A DNA stretch of 6,368 bases from Chloroflexota bacterium. GTDB lineage: Bacteria > Chloroflexota > Dehalococcoidia > Tepidiformales > Tepidiformaceae. The translations under genes were made by a program, and so were the position numbers. Every line of letters starts with the position of its first letter. Position 1 is the first letter of the stretch. The notes beneath the pieces were generated by a model. It made no database searches. It was not told the origin of the DNA and saw only the letters and a program-made list of their open reading frames with translations. Positions 1-4,933 of the stretch are shown one piece after another. The stretch is from positions 1 through 6,368 of the forward strand of contig JAKALX010000227.1 of NCBI GenBank assembly GCA_021823905.1, in the 5' to 3' direction.

Positions 1-237
1 CTGTGGCGCCAGAAGTGGCAGTTTGCGGCCGCCGCCCTCGCTTTCCTCGCCGTCGGCCTCGCCCTCACCGTTCTCAACATCGTGCGCGCCCAAAACGTCG
101 ACGGCGCCGACCACCTGCGCGATTTCTACGCAATCTCCTCCGCTGTCATGTACGGCTGCGCGACTGTCGCCGCCGTCACCGGCTGGGCGATGATGGAGAT
201 CCGACAGCCCATCGCAGCGCCACCACCCGAGGTCTGA
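1..237 (+). CDS. Partial small membrane protein, C-terminal end (unrecognised)
   Basis: An open frame enters from the left edge in frame 1 and stops at TGA 235-237, giving 78 visible residues; the start lies outside the window. Two hydrophobic stretches are visible. One runs at about residues 8-28 (Ala/Leu-rich, FAAAALAFLAVGLALTVLNIV-like) and the other at about 42-65 (YAISSAVMYGCATVAAVTGWAMM-like). A short polar linker containing VDGADHLRD lies between them, and a Pro-rich tail ends in PPPEV. This is the pattern of the last two helices of an integral membrane protein. Third codon positions are mostly G or C, which supports real coding. It lies 29 bases upstream of the phosphotransferase in the same direction and could share its transcript. 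I do not recognise a family and assign no function. Confidence 0.62.
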   Translation: MWRQKWQFAAAALAFLAVGLALTVLNIVRAQNVDGADHLRDFYAISSAVMYGCATVAAVTGWAMMEIRQPIAAPPPEV

Positions 238-257
238 TCCCGGCCATCACTATGCAT

Positions 258-261
258 GGAG
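258..261 (+). promoter_or_regulatory. Shine-Dalgarno GGAG that fixes the phosphotransferase start
   Basis: GGAG lies 5 bases before the ATG at 267. It favours that start over the in-frame ATG at 252, which sits upstream of this motif, and over any start further left, where the frame runs antiparallel in character (Arg/Pro-rich) beneath the membrane-protein gene. Confidence 0.55.
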
Positions 262-266
262 CGAAT

Positions 267-1385
267 ATGACCAACCCACCGATCCCATCCACGCTCGACG
301 AAGTGACGGCGGACTGGCTGACGGCGGCGTTGCGGGCGTCCGGCGTACTGCGCGAGGCCAGGGTGAGCGCCGTGGACCAGGTTCGCGTCGGCGCCGGCGT
401 GGGCATCCTGGGAGAGCTCGCCCGGGCCACGCTGACGTACGACCGCGAGGAGCCCGGCGCGCCGCGAACGCTCATCGCCAAGATCCCCACCTCGGACCTT
501 GGCGGCCGCGGTATCGCCCACATGCTCGGCTACTACGAGCGCGAAATTCGCTACTACCGCGACCTTTCGGCGGACAACGTGGCGGCGAGCCCGCGCTGCT
601 ACTACAGCGACATGGACCCGGAAAACGTACGCTTCGTGCTGTTGCTCGAAGATCTCGCCAGCCTGCCCATCGGCGATCAGGTTGCAGGCTGTTCGGCGGA
701 GGAGGCGCGGGCCGTCGTGCGCGAGCTTGCGAAGCTCCACGCACGCTGGTGGGAACGCCCGGAACTGAAGGCGATCGACTGGATCCCCCCATCCAACGAT
801 CCGATGATGAAGCTCGCCCAGGGCGCCTACCTGATGGCGATAACGCCGTTCCTGGAGAAGTTTGGCGGACGGATGACGCCGGCTCAGCGCGAAATAGCCC
901 TGGCGCTCGGCCCGCGCATGAACGCGATGCAGGACAGCTTCGCGGCGGCCCCGGAGACCCTCCTCCACGCCGACGTGCGGCTCGACAACATCTTCTTCGG
1001 CAGCAGCCAGCTAGGCTCGGCCATCACCTTGATCGACTGGCAGATCCTCGTGAAGGGCCGCGGACCCTACGACGTCGCCTACTTCCTCAGCCAGAGCCTC
1101 GATCCCGCTGAGCGCAAGAGCGTTGAGGAAGACCTGCTGCGCGACTACCATCGCAGGCTGCTTGACGCGGGGGTAACCGATTATGCATGGGAGCGGTGCT
1201 GGGACGACTACCGCCTCTCCGTGCTCTTCTGCCTCTGCTACCCCGTGATCTCGATCGGCTCGATCGACCCGGCGAACGCGCGTGGCGTGGCCCTGACGAC
1301 GGCGATGGCAGATCGCTCGCTCGCCGCCATCACCGACCTCGGCTGCGCGGAACTGCTGGAGCGGTTTGCGCCCGCGGCTGTCTGA
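267..1385 (+). CDS. Phosphotransferase, CHK/EcKinase-like (APH fold)
   Basis: This 372-residue protein belongs to the aminoglycoside phosphotransferase / choline kinase fold, closest in style to the CHK-kinase-like (ecdysteroid-kinase-like, DUF1679) group. The N-lobe has a Gly-rich segment VGAGVGILGELAR (residues 41-53), a probable ATP-binding Lys72 in LIAKIP, and the helix YYEREIRYY (89-97) that would supply the partner Glu. The C-lobe carries the Brenner motif HADVRLDN (234-241), with predicted catalytic Asp236 and metal-binding Asn241. It is followed by IDWQ (Asp257, the DFG equivalent) and GRGPYDVAYFL, typical of the family. All catalytic positions are intact, so it should be an active ATP-dependent small-molecule kinase in the cytoplasm. 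The substrate cannot be inferred; bacterial members often sit near acyl-CoA metabolism genes. The start is ATG 267, chosen from the GGAG; ATG 252 would add five residues. The stop lies 3 bases from the convergent antitoxin gene. Confidence 0.88.
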   Translation: MTNPPIPSTLDEVTADWLTAALRASGVLREARVSAVDQVRVGAGVGILGELARATLTYDREEPGAPRTLIAKIPTSDLGGRGIAHMLGYYEREIRYYRDLSADNVAASPRCYYSDMDPENVRFVLLLEDLASLPIGDQVAGCSAEEARAVVRELAKLHARWWERPELKAIDWIPPSNDPMMKLAQGAYLMAITPFLEKFGGRMTPAQREIALALGPRMNAMQDSFAAAPETLLHADVRLDNIFFGSSQLGSAITLIDWQILVKGRGPYDVAYFLSQSLDPAERKSVEEDLLRDYHRRLLDAGVTDYAWERCWDDYRLSVLFCLCYPVISIGSIDPANARGVALTTAMADRSLAAITDLGCAELLERFAPAAV

Positions 1386-1388
1386 GGT

Positions 1389-1646
1389 CTATCCCGCTAC
1401 GTTTCTGCGGGCGACCGCGAGATCGTACTTCGCCTGGAGGTTCATCCAGACCTCCGCTGGTGTCGCCCAGACTCGTTCAAGATCGAGTGCAACAGCGGCT
1501 GTTACGCGGCGCCGTCCGCGCACGATGCCGTTGACCATGTACGCGGGGCGGCCCATCGCTTCCGCCAGGTCGCGCTGGGTCATCTTGCGCTCCTCGAGTT
1601 CGTCGGCGATAAGCTCGCCCGGATGGACGAGTGCGTCAGTCGCCAT
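1389..1646 (-). CDS. higA: HigA-type antitoxin, XRE-family helix-turn-helix
   Basis: This 85-residue protein matches the HigA/VapI addiction-module antitoxin pattern throughout. It has HPGELIADELEE at residues 8-19, a helix-turn-helix with TQRDLAEAM (23-31) as the first helix and PAYMVNGIVRGRRRVT (34-49) as the recognition region, then AEVWMNLQAKYDLA (64-77). The WMNLQAKYDL signature is the classic HigA C-terminal helix. It should neutralise the HigB-like toxin by binding it and repress the operon by binding its promoter. The gene is downstream of and overlaps the toxin gene by 11 bases, the toxin-first order typical of higBA. It is somewhat shorter than many HigA proteins (about 95-100 residues), with the shortfall at the C-terminus. 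Its stop lies 3 bases from the stop of the convergent phosphotransferase gene. Confidence 0.9.
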   Translation of the reverse strand: MATDALVHPGELIADELEERKMTQRDLAEAMGRPAYMVNGIVRGRRRVTAAVALDLERVWATPAEVWMNLQAKYDLAVARRNVAG

Positions 1647-1929
1647 AATGGTTGGAAACCTCCAAGATGAAAACGATGTCCGGCTTTGGCTCCAAAATCA
1701 AGCGCCAACGCCCCACGAGGTAGATCGACCACTGGCCCGCGCGATCGCCGTGCAGCCGGTGAGCTCGCGCCGACCGGAAGCTCGCGATGTCCTCCCATCT
1801 GGTAAGGGAATCGATGAGGGAGAGGCGGATGCGATACGATCGCGCGACGTCTGGCCCCCACTCTCGGATGGCCGCGGATTGACTGTTGTAGCACTCCTCA
1901 AGGCCGCGGTTCCGAAAGATGATTCTCAT
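1636..1929 (-). CDS. higB: HigB-like RelE/ParE-family toxin
   Basis: This 97-residue protein is of the HigB / 'killer suppression' branch of RelE-fold toxins, which are ribosome-dependent mRNA endonucleases. Visible family features are the N-terminal MRIIFRNRGLEE, the REWGPDVARSYRIRL helix (residues 22-36), the core LHGDRAGQWSIYLVGRWRLILEP (59-81) and the C-terminal ILEVSNHYGD (88-97), where His94 and Tyr95 fall in the catalytic tail. Arg63, Arg74 and Arg76 are candidate RNA-binding or catalytic basics. It is encoded immediately upstream of, and overlaps, the HigA-type antitoxin. I see no clear Shine-Dalgarno before ATG 1929; the upstream bases on the minus strand read GAGCCGACAAACAA. Codon use is looser than in its neighbours (AGA for Arg2 and Arg44; several T-ending codons), consistent with horizontal acquisition. 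No residue loss suggests it is dead. Confidence 0.88.
   Translation of the reverse strand: MRIIFRNRGLEECYNSQSAAIREWGPDVARSYRIRLSLIDSLTRWEDIASFRSARAHRLHGDRAGQWSIYLVGRWRLILEPKPDIVFILEVSNHYGD
1659..1663 (-). promoter_or_regulatory. Antitoxin ribosome-binding site with long spacer
   Basis: Read on the minus strand, GGAGG lies inside the end of the toxin gene, 12 bases before the antitoxin ATG at 1646. The motif is strong but the spacing is longer than the usual 5-9 bases. With the 11-base gene overlap, this suggests translational coupling of antitoxin to toxin. Confidence 0.4.
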
Positions 1930-1960
1930 TTGTTTGTCGGCTCACTGATCAACGGGAGCG

Positions 1961-1972
1961 CACTCAGCAGTG
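1961..1972. promoter_or_regulatory. Possible operator: small inverted repeat in the divergent gap
   Basis: CACTcagcAGTG, with 4-base arms around a 4-base centre, lies about 32 bases upstream of the toxin start in the 106-base gap between the divergent toxin and peptidase genes. A related half-site CACTGATCA lies at 1943-1951 and includes the palindrome TGATCA. HigA-type antitoxins bind short palindromes at their own promoter, so this is a candidate operator. The arms are short enough to arise by chance. Confidence 0.2.
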
Positions 1973-1998
1973 TTGCGCGCGCTTAGCTGCCGCGCCGT

Positions 1999-2004
1999 TA
2001 GAAT
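1999..2004 (+). promoter_or_regulatory. Candidate -10 element for the peptidase gene
   Basis: TAGAAT matches the sigma-70-type -10 consensus at five of six positions and lies 31 bases before the GTG start. This would give a short leader containing the Shine-Dalgarno at 2024-2029. No convincing -35 is visible at 16-18 bases; TTGCGC at 1973 is 20 bases away. Confidence 0.38.
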
Positions 2005-2023
2005 ACGCCCTCACTCTCGAAAC

Positions 2024-2029
2024 GGGAGG
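2024..2029 (+). promoter_or_regulatory. Shine-Dalgarno GGGAGG that fixes the GTG start of the peptidase
   Basis: GGGAGG sits 6 bases before GTG 2036. It supports that start over the upstream in-frame ATG at 1970, which would add 22 Arg-rich residues that do not fit the family and would span the likely promoter. Confidence 0.7.
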
Positions 2030-2035
2030 TTCCCC

Positions 2036-3307
2036 GTGCCTGCCACCTGGGAAACCACCACGCTCGCCAACGGCTTCCGCATCGTCACCACACCCATGCC
2101 CGCGACGCAGGCCGTCTCCGTCAACCTCTTCGTCGGCGTCGGCTCCCGCTCCGAACCGCAACGCCTGAACGGCATCACGCACTTCCTCGAGCACATGGTC
2201 TTCAAGGGCACCGAACGGCGTCCCGACGCGTTTGTCATCGCCCAGGAGATCGAGGGCGCCGGCGGAACCCTCAACGCCTACACCAACAAAGAGTACACCT
2301 GCTACTGGAACATCGTACCGTTCGACCGCTTCGAGACCGCTCTGGACGTCGAGGCCGACATGCTCCTCGCCTCGAAACTCGATCAAACCGAAATCGATCG
2401 CGAGCGGACGGTCGTCCAACAGGAGCTCAAGCGCAACCACGACAACCCCGGCGCGTGGGCGGGCCGCCTCATCGGCACGTCCGTTTACGGCGAGCAGCCG
2501 CCCGGCTGGGATGTCGGCGGCTCCGTCGAGCTGGTCCAGGAGATGCATCGGCCCGACTTCGTCGAGCACATCGAAGCCTGGTACCGCCCCTCGAACATCG
2601 TCCTCTCAGTCGCCGGGAACGTGACCCACGACCAGGTGGTCGGTCTCGCCGAGCCGCTGTTCCGCGACATGCCGCCCGGTCCTCTGCCCTCGGTCACCCT
2701 CTACGACCCGGCGATCACGGGCCCGCGCGTGGCCTGCGATTCGCGCGAAATCGACCAGTGCACACTCTTCCTCGGCCTGCCCATCTTTGGCCGCGACGAC
2801 CCGGACCGCTTCGCCCTGCGGATCATGAACGACGTCCTCGGCGCCGGCATGTCCAGCAGGCTCTTCCGCGAAGTGCGCGAACGGCGCGGCCTCGCCTACT
2901 CCGTGAACTCCGGCTATGGCTACCTGGCCGACACTGGCGTCTTCACCATCTCCGCCGGCGTCGACCGCGAGAAGCTCACGGAGACCGTCAAGGTCTGCCT
3001 GGACGAAGCCGAGAAGCTCGTCACGGACGCCGTGCCCGAGGACGAGTTGCGCAAGGCCAAGGATCACAACATCGGGCGCTTCCGGCTCTCCCTCGAGACG
3101 GCCTTCTCCCTGGGCCAGCGCCATGGCGAGCTGCTCATCACCAAGGGCGAGATCGAGAGCGTCGACGAAGTCGTCGCACAGGTCGAGGCCGTGACCGCGG
3201 ACGACGTGGTCCGCGTCGCCCGGCGGCTGCTCGACCGCTCGAAGCTCCACGCCGCTGTCGTTGGCCCGAACCTCGACGAGGCAGAGATCGAGGCCGCCCT
3301 CGGGTAG
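2036..3307 (+). CDS. M16 family zinc metallopeptidase (processing-peptidase-like)
   Basis: This 423-residue protein is the size of the single-chain bacterial M16B peptidases related to the mitochondrial processing peptidase beta subunit. The N-terminal domain carries the inverted zinc motif HFLEH (His49, Glu52, His53), in the context GITHFLEHMVFKGT. It is followed by GGTLNAYTNKEYTCYW (residues 76-91) and ERTVVQQE, in which Glu130, 77 residues after the second His, is the expected third zinc ligand. The C-terminal half has the paired Arg/Tyr element RERRGLAYSVNSGYG that helps bind substrate in active M16 enzymes. All key residues are present, so an active clamshell-like peptidase acting on short or unfolded peptides is likely. 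There is no signal peptide, so it should be cytoplasmic. The GTG start is fixed by GGGAGG 6 bases upstream. The DUF433 gene begins 33 bases after its stop. Confidence 0.93.
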   Translation: MPATWETTTLANGFRIVTTPMPATQAVSVNLFVGVGSRSEPQRLNGITHFLEHMVFKGTERRPDAFVIAQEIEGAGGTLNAYTNKEYTCYWNIVPFDRFETALDVEADMLLASKLDQTEIDRERTVVQQELKRNHDNPGAWAGRLIGTSVYGEQPPGWDVGGSVELVQEMHRPDFVEHIEAWYRPSNIVLSVAGNVTHDQVVGLAEPLFRDMPPGPLPSVTLYDPAITGPRVACDSREIDQCTLFLGLPIFGRDDPDRFALRIMNDVLGAGMSSRLFREVRERRGLAYSVNSGYGYLADTGVFTISAGVDREKLTETVKVCLDEAEKLVTDAVPEDELRKAKDHNIGRFRLSLETAFSLGQRHGELLITKGEIESVDEVVAQVEAVTADDVVRVARRLLDRSKLHAAVVGPNLDEAEIEAALG

Positions 3308-3328
3308 GCGCTGGCTGGTTTCGGCCTG

Positions 3329-3334
3329 TATGAT
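3329..3334 (+). promoter_or_regulatory. Candidate -10 of a leaderless promoter for the DUF433/PIN-like pair
   Basis: TATGAT is followed by exactly six bases and then GTG 3341. No purine-rich Shine-Dalgarno is present. This geometry puts the predicted transcription start on the GTG itself. The same arrangement occurs before GTG 4934. No clear -35 is seen. Confidence 0.42.
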
Positions 3335-3340
3335 CGTAGC

Positions 3341-3574
3341 GTGAATGACGACGGCCGCATTACTGTCGACCCCGCTCTGATGGGTGGCAGGCCGTGCATC
3401 CGCGGAATGCGGATCACCGTGTCGAACGTCCTCGAAATGCTGGCGGCTGGGGAATCGGCGGAAGAGATCCTGCGGGCGTTCCCGTGGCTTGAGCCGGAGG
3501 ACATTCCAGCCTGCCTTGCCTACGCGGCGTGGCGCATGCAGGAACAGGAGCTACTCCTGCCGACTTCGGCGTGA
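3341..3574 (+). CDS. DUF433 protein, probable antitoxin of a PIN-like toxin
   Basis: The 77-residue product matches DUF433 across its length. RITVDPALMGGRPCIRGMRITV (residues 6-27) is the conserved N-terminal core. It is followed by VLEMLAAGESAEEILRAFPWLEPEDIPACLAYAAW (30-64), the winged-helix-like second half. DUF433 proteins are small VapB-like DNA-binding partners commonly encoded next to DUF5615 PIN-like proteins and are regarded as putative antitoxins. Here the stop TGA (3572-3574) overlaps the GTG start of the DUF5615 gene, giving a GTGA junction and probable translational coupling. The GTG start at 3341 yields the typical N-terminus (MNDDGRITVDP); there is no other in-frame ATG until Met14, which would remove the conserved core. 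By analogy it may also repress its own promoter. Toxin-antitoxin activity of this family is an inference from linkage. Confidence 0.88.
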   Translation: MNDDGRITVDPALMGGRPCIRGMRITVSNVLEMLAAGESAEEILRAFPWLEPEDIPACLAYAAWRMQEQELLLPTSA

Positions 3575-3942
3575 GATTCGTCCTCGACATGAACGTTCGC
3601 ACGGAGTGGGTCGAAGGCCTGCGCGCAGCAGGTCTCGAAGTGGTGCATTGGTCCGAGGTCGACGACATTCGCGCGACGGATTCCAGCATCCTCGCTTGGG
3701 CCAAGGAGCACGGCTACAGCATTATCACTCGTGATCTTGACTTCCCGCAGATCCTGGCCATTACTCAGGCGGCAGGACCGAGCGTGATCGTGCTTCGCAC
3801 CCCGGGCAGCCGGCCAGGTCCATACGTCGCGCAGGTCGCCGCCGCCATAACCCGTCTGATGCCCTATCTCGAGGACGGCGCGATCGTATCGATAGACTCG
3901 TTTCGCCACCGGGTCCGCCTCCTGCCGCTCGGCCCTCGGTAG
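3571..3942 (+). CDS. DUF5615 PIN-like protein, putative toxin nuclease
   Basis: Starting at GTG 3571, the 123-residue product opens with MRFVLDMNV, the expected DUF5615 N-terminus (usually FLLDENL or similar). It contains VDDIRATDSSILAWAKEHGYSIITRDLDF (residues 30-58). Asp6, Asp37, Asp55 and Asp57 are the likely acidic metal-binding positions of the PIN-like fold. A strand SVIVLRTPG and a C-terminal helix follow, ending with a GAIVSID strand. PIN-fold proteins are Mg-dependent ribonucleases, and this family pairs with DUF433 as a proposed toxin. The frame is open 14 codons further upstream, to about 3529, but the GTGA overlap and the family N-terminus both select 3571. Lack of its own Shine-Dalgarno at normal spacing fits coupling to the DUF433 gene. 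Asp-Met-Asn in place of the common Asp-Glu-Asn at residues 6-8 is a minor departure. Confidence 0.87.
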   Translation: MRFVLDMNVRTEWVEGLRAAGLEVVHWSEVDDIRATDSSILAWAKEHGYSIITRDLDFPQILAITQAAGPSVIVLRTPGSRPGPYVAQVAAAITRLMPYLEDGAIVSIDSFRHRVRLLPLGPR

Positions 3943-3968
3943 CCGTCCACGACGCCCTCTGTTCCGCG

Positions 3969-3974
3969 TACACT
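3969..3974 (+). promoter_or_regulatory. Candidate -10 element for the crotonase-family gene
   Basis: TACACT lies 30 bases before ATG 4005, leaving room for a short leader with the AGGAG at 3994-3998, which is 6 bases from the ATG. No -35 match stands out, so this is a weak call. Confidence 0.28.
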
Positions 3975-4004
3975 CGCGCCACGAATCTGGGCCAGGAGCT
4001 GGCA

Positions 4005-4772
4005 ATGCCAGGGACCGTTCTCTACGAGCGCGACGGCCACGTCGCCACGATCACCTACAACCGCCCCGAGGCGCTCAACGCCATCAATGGCGAGTTGCGC
4101 GAAGACCTCAACGCCGCCTGGGTGCGCTTCCGGGACGACGAAGACGCCTGGGTCGCGATCGTGACTGGCGCCGGCCGCGCCTTCAGCGCCGGCGCTGACC
4201 TGCGCTCGAACGCCCGGCCGCAAGGAGCGACGCACTGGGAGACTCCGAGCATGACCTCGCTCGAAAGCGGCCTCGAGGTCTGGAAGCCCGTGATCGCCGC
4301 CGTGAACGGGTACTGCCTCGGCTTCGCGCTGACGCTCGCCGCCTCCTGTGATTTCGTCATCGCCAGCGAACGCGCCGAGTTCGGCTTTCCCGAGGTCCGC
4401 ATCGGCGTGCCCACGATCCAGGGGGCCGTCCGCATGCCGAAGATGGTCGGCTGGCAGAACGCGATGGAGCTCCTTTTGCTGGGCGAGCGCATCGACGCGA
4501 AGCGCGCCCTCGAGATGGGCCTCTGCCGCCAGGTGGTGCCGCACGAGCGCCTGATGGAAGAGGCCAGGGCCCTGGCCGCGCGCCTCTGCAAGTCAGCGCC
4601 GCTCGCCGTCCGCGCGACGAAAGAGGTCGCCTGGCGCGGCCAGGACATGCCCTTCGTCGAGGCAATCCGCTTTGGCGAGACCATGCGCCGCGTCGCTAGC
4701 GCAACGGACGACGCGCGGGAGGGGATGGCCGCCGCGCGCGAACGCCGCGATCCCGAGTGGAGGGCAACATAG
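4005..4772 (+). CDS. Enoyl-CoA hydratase/isomerase family protein (crotonase fold)
   Basis: This 255-residue protein has the normal length and order of crotonase-family enzymes. It has the N-terminal YNRPEALNAIN (residues 18-28), the first oxyanion-hole segment GRAFSAGADL (57-66), VNGYCLGFALTLAASCDFVIA (100-120), EFGFPEVRIGV (125-135), and a C-terminal helical region with SAPLAVRATKEV. Compared with rat mitochondrial enoyl-CoA hydratase, the second catalytic Glu (rat Glu164) is kept as Glu130. The first (rat Glu144) is Thr110, and the oxyanion Gly (rat Gly141) is Phe107. It should bind an acyl-CoA in the cytoplasm, but classic water addition to a 2-enoyl-CoA is uncertain; an isomerase, hydrolase, lyase or specialised hydratase role is equally possible. 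The start ATG has AGGAG 6 bases upstream. A candidate terminator follows the stop, so it is probably monocistronic. Confidence 0.9.
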   Translation: MPGTVLYERDGHVATITYNRPEALNAINGELREDLNAAWVRFRDDEDAWVAIVTGAGRAFSAGADLRSNARPQGATHWETPSMTSLESGLEVWKPVIAAVNGYCLGFALTLAASCDFVIASERAEFGFPEVRIGVPTIQGAVRMPKMVGWQNAMELLLLGERIDAKRALEMGLCRQVVPHERLMEEARALAARLCKSAPLAVRATKEVAWRGQDMPFVEAIRFGETMRRVASATDDAREGMAAARERRDPEWRAT

Positions 4773-4790
4773 CCCTTTACCAAGCCGGCC

Positions 4791-4830
4791 GGACGGTGGT
4801 CACCACGTCCTGCCTTGCTTCCTCTCTCTT
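4791..4830 (+). terminator. Candidate terminator hairpin after the crotonase-family gene
   Basis: The segment 4791-4810 folds as GGAC-(G)-GTGG / CCAC-GTCC, an 8-pair stem with one bulged G and a 3-base loop. It is followed by a pyrimidine-rich run at 4811-4830 (TGCCTTGCTTCCTCTCTCTT). The tract is C/T-mixed rather than a clean T run, so intrinsic termination is plausible but unproven. A second small hairpin (GCCCG-AGAG-CGGGC) lies at 4836-4849. The remaining bases of this 161-base gap show only the promoter-like element before 4934. Confidence 0.42.
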
Positions 4831-4921
4831 GCAACGCCCGAGAGCGGGCCGGAGCTGAGGGACGACGTGGAAATTCGATCATCAGCCTCAACAGAAGATT
4901 TCACGTACCCCGCAACTCGCC

Positions 4922-4927
4922 TACGAT
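4922..4927 (+). promoter_or_regulatory. Candidate -10 of a leaderless promoter for the MBL-fold gene
   Basis: TACGAT is followed by six bases and then GTG 4934, with no Shine-Dalgarno in the preceding 20 bases. It has the same geometry as TATGAT-N6-GTG at 3329-3343. TTTCAC at 4899-4904 sits at 17-base spacing but is a poor -35 match. Confidence 0.42.
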
Positions 4928-4933
4928 GAACGC

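Noticed and set aside
3..266. In-frame extension of the phosphotransferase to the left edge (88 extra residues)
   Set aside because: The extension is Arg/Pro-rich with no family resemblance and lies over the membrane-protein gene in another frame; GGAG before ATG 267 marks the real start.
126..968. 280-codon open frame on the minus strand
   Set aside because: It is antisense to the phosphotransferase, which has clear catalytic motifs; the translation has no recognisable domain and is explained by GC-rich codon bias.
250..1195. Short repeat TATGCATGG at 251-259 and 1182-1190
   Set aside because: Nine shared bases, one copy inside coding sequence; no extension or second feature supports a functional repeat.
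1366..1986. 206-codon open frame on the plus strand
   Set aside because: It is antisense to the HigBA pair, whose two proteins match known families along their full length.
1970..2035. Upstream ATG start for the M16 peptidase
   Set aside because: It adds 22 Arg-rich residues and covers the candidate promoter; GTG 2036 has GGGAGG at 6 bases and begins where homologues normally do.
2455..3333. 292-codon plus-strand frame and the antisense frame at 2606-3250
   Set aside because: Both are shadows of the M16 peptidase; the translations are Arg/Pro- or Gly/Val-rich and show no domain.
3864..4544. 226-codon minus-strand frame, and a longer one at 4055-4891
   Set aside because: Both lie antisense to the crotonase-family gene, which has unmistakable motifs; no homology is visible in the antisense products.
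4672..4929. 85-codon plus-strand frame spanning the gap after the crotonase-family gene
   Set aside because: It starts inside the crotonase gene in another frame, has a low-complexity translation and crosses the candidate terminator; no ribosome-binding site or family match.
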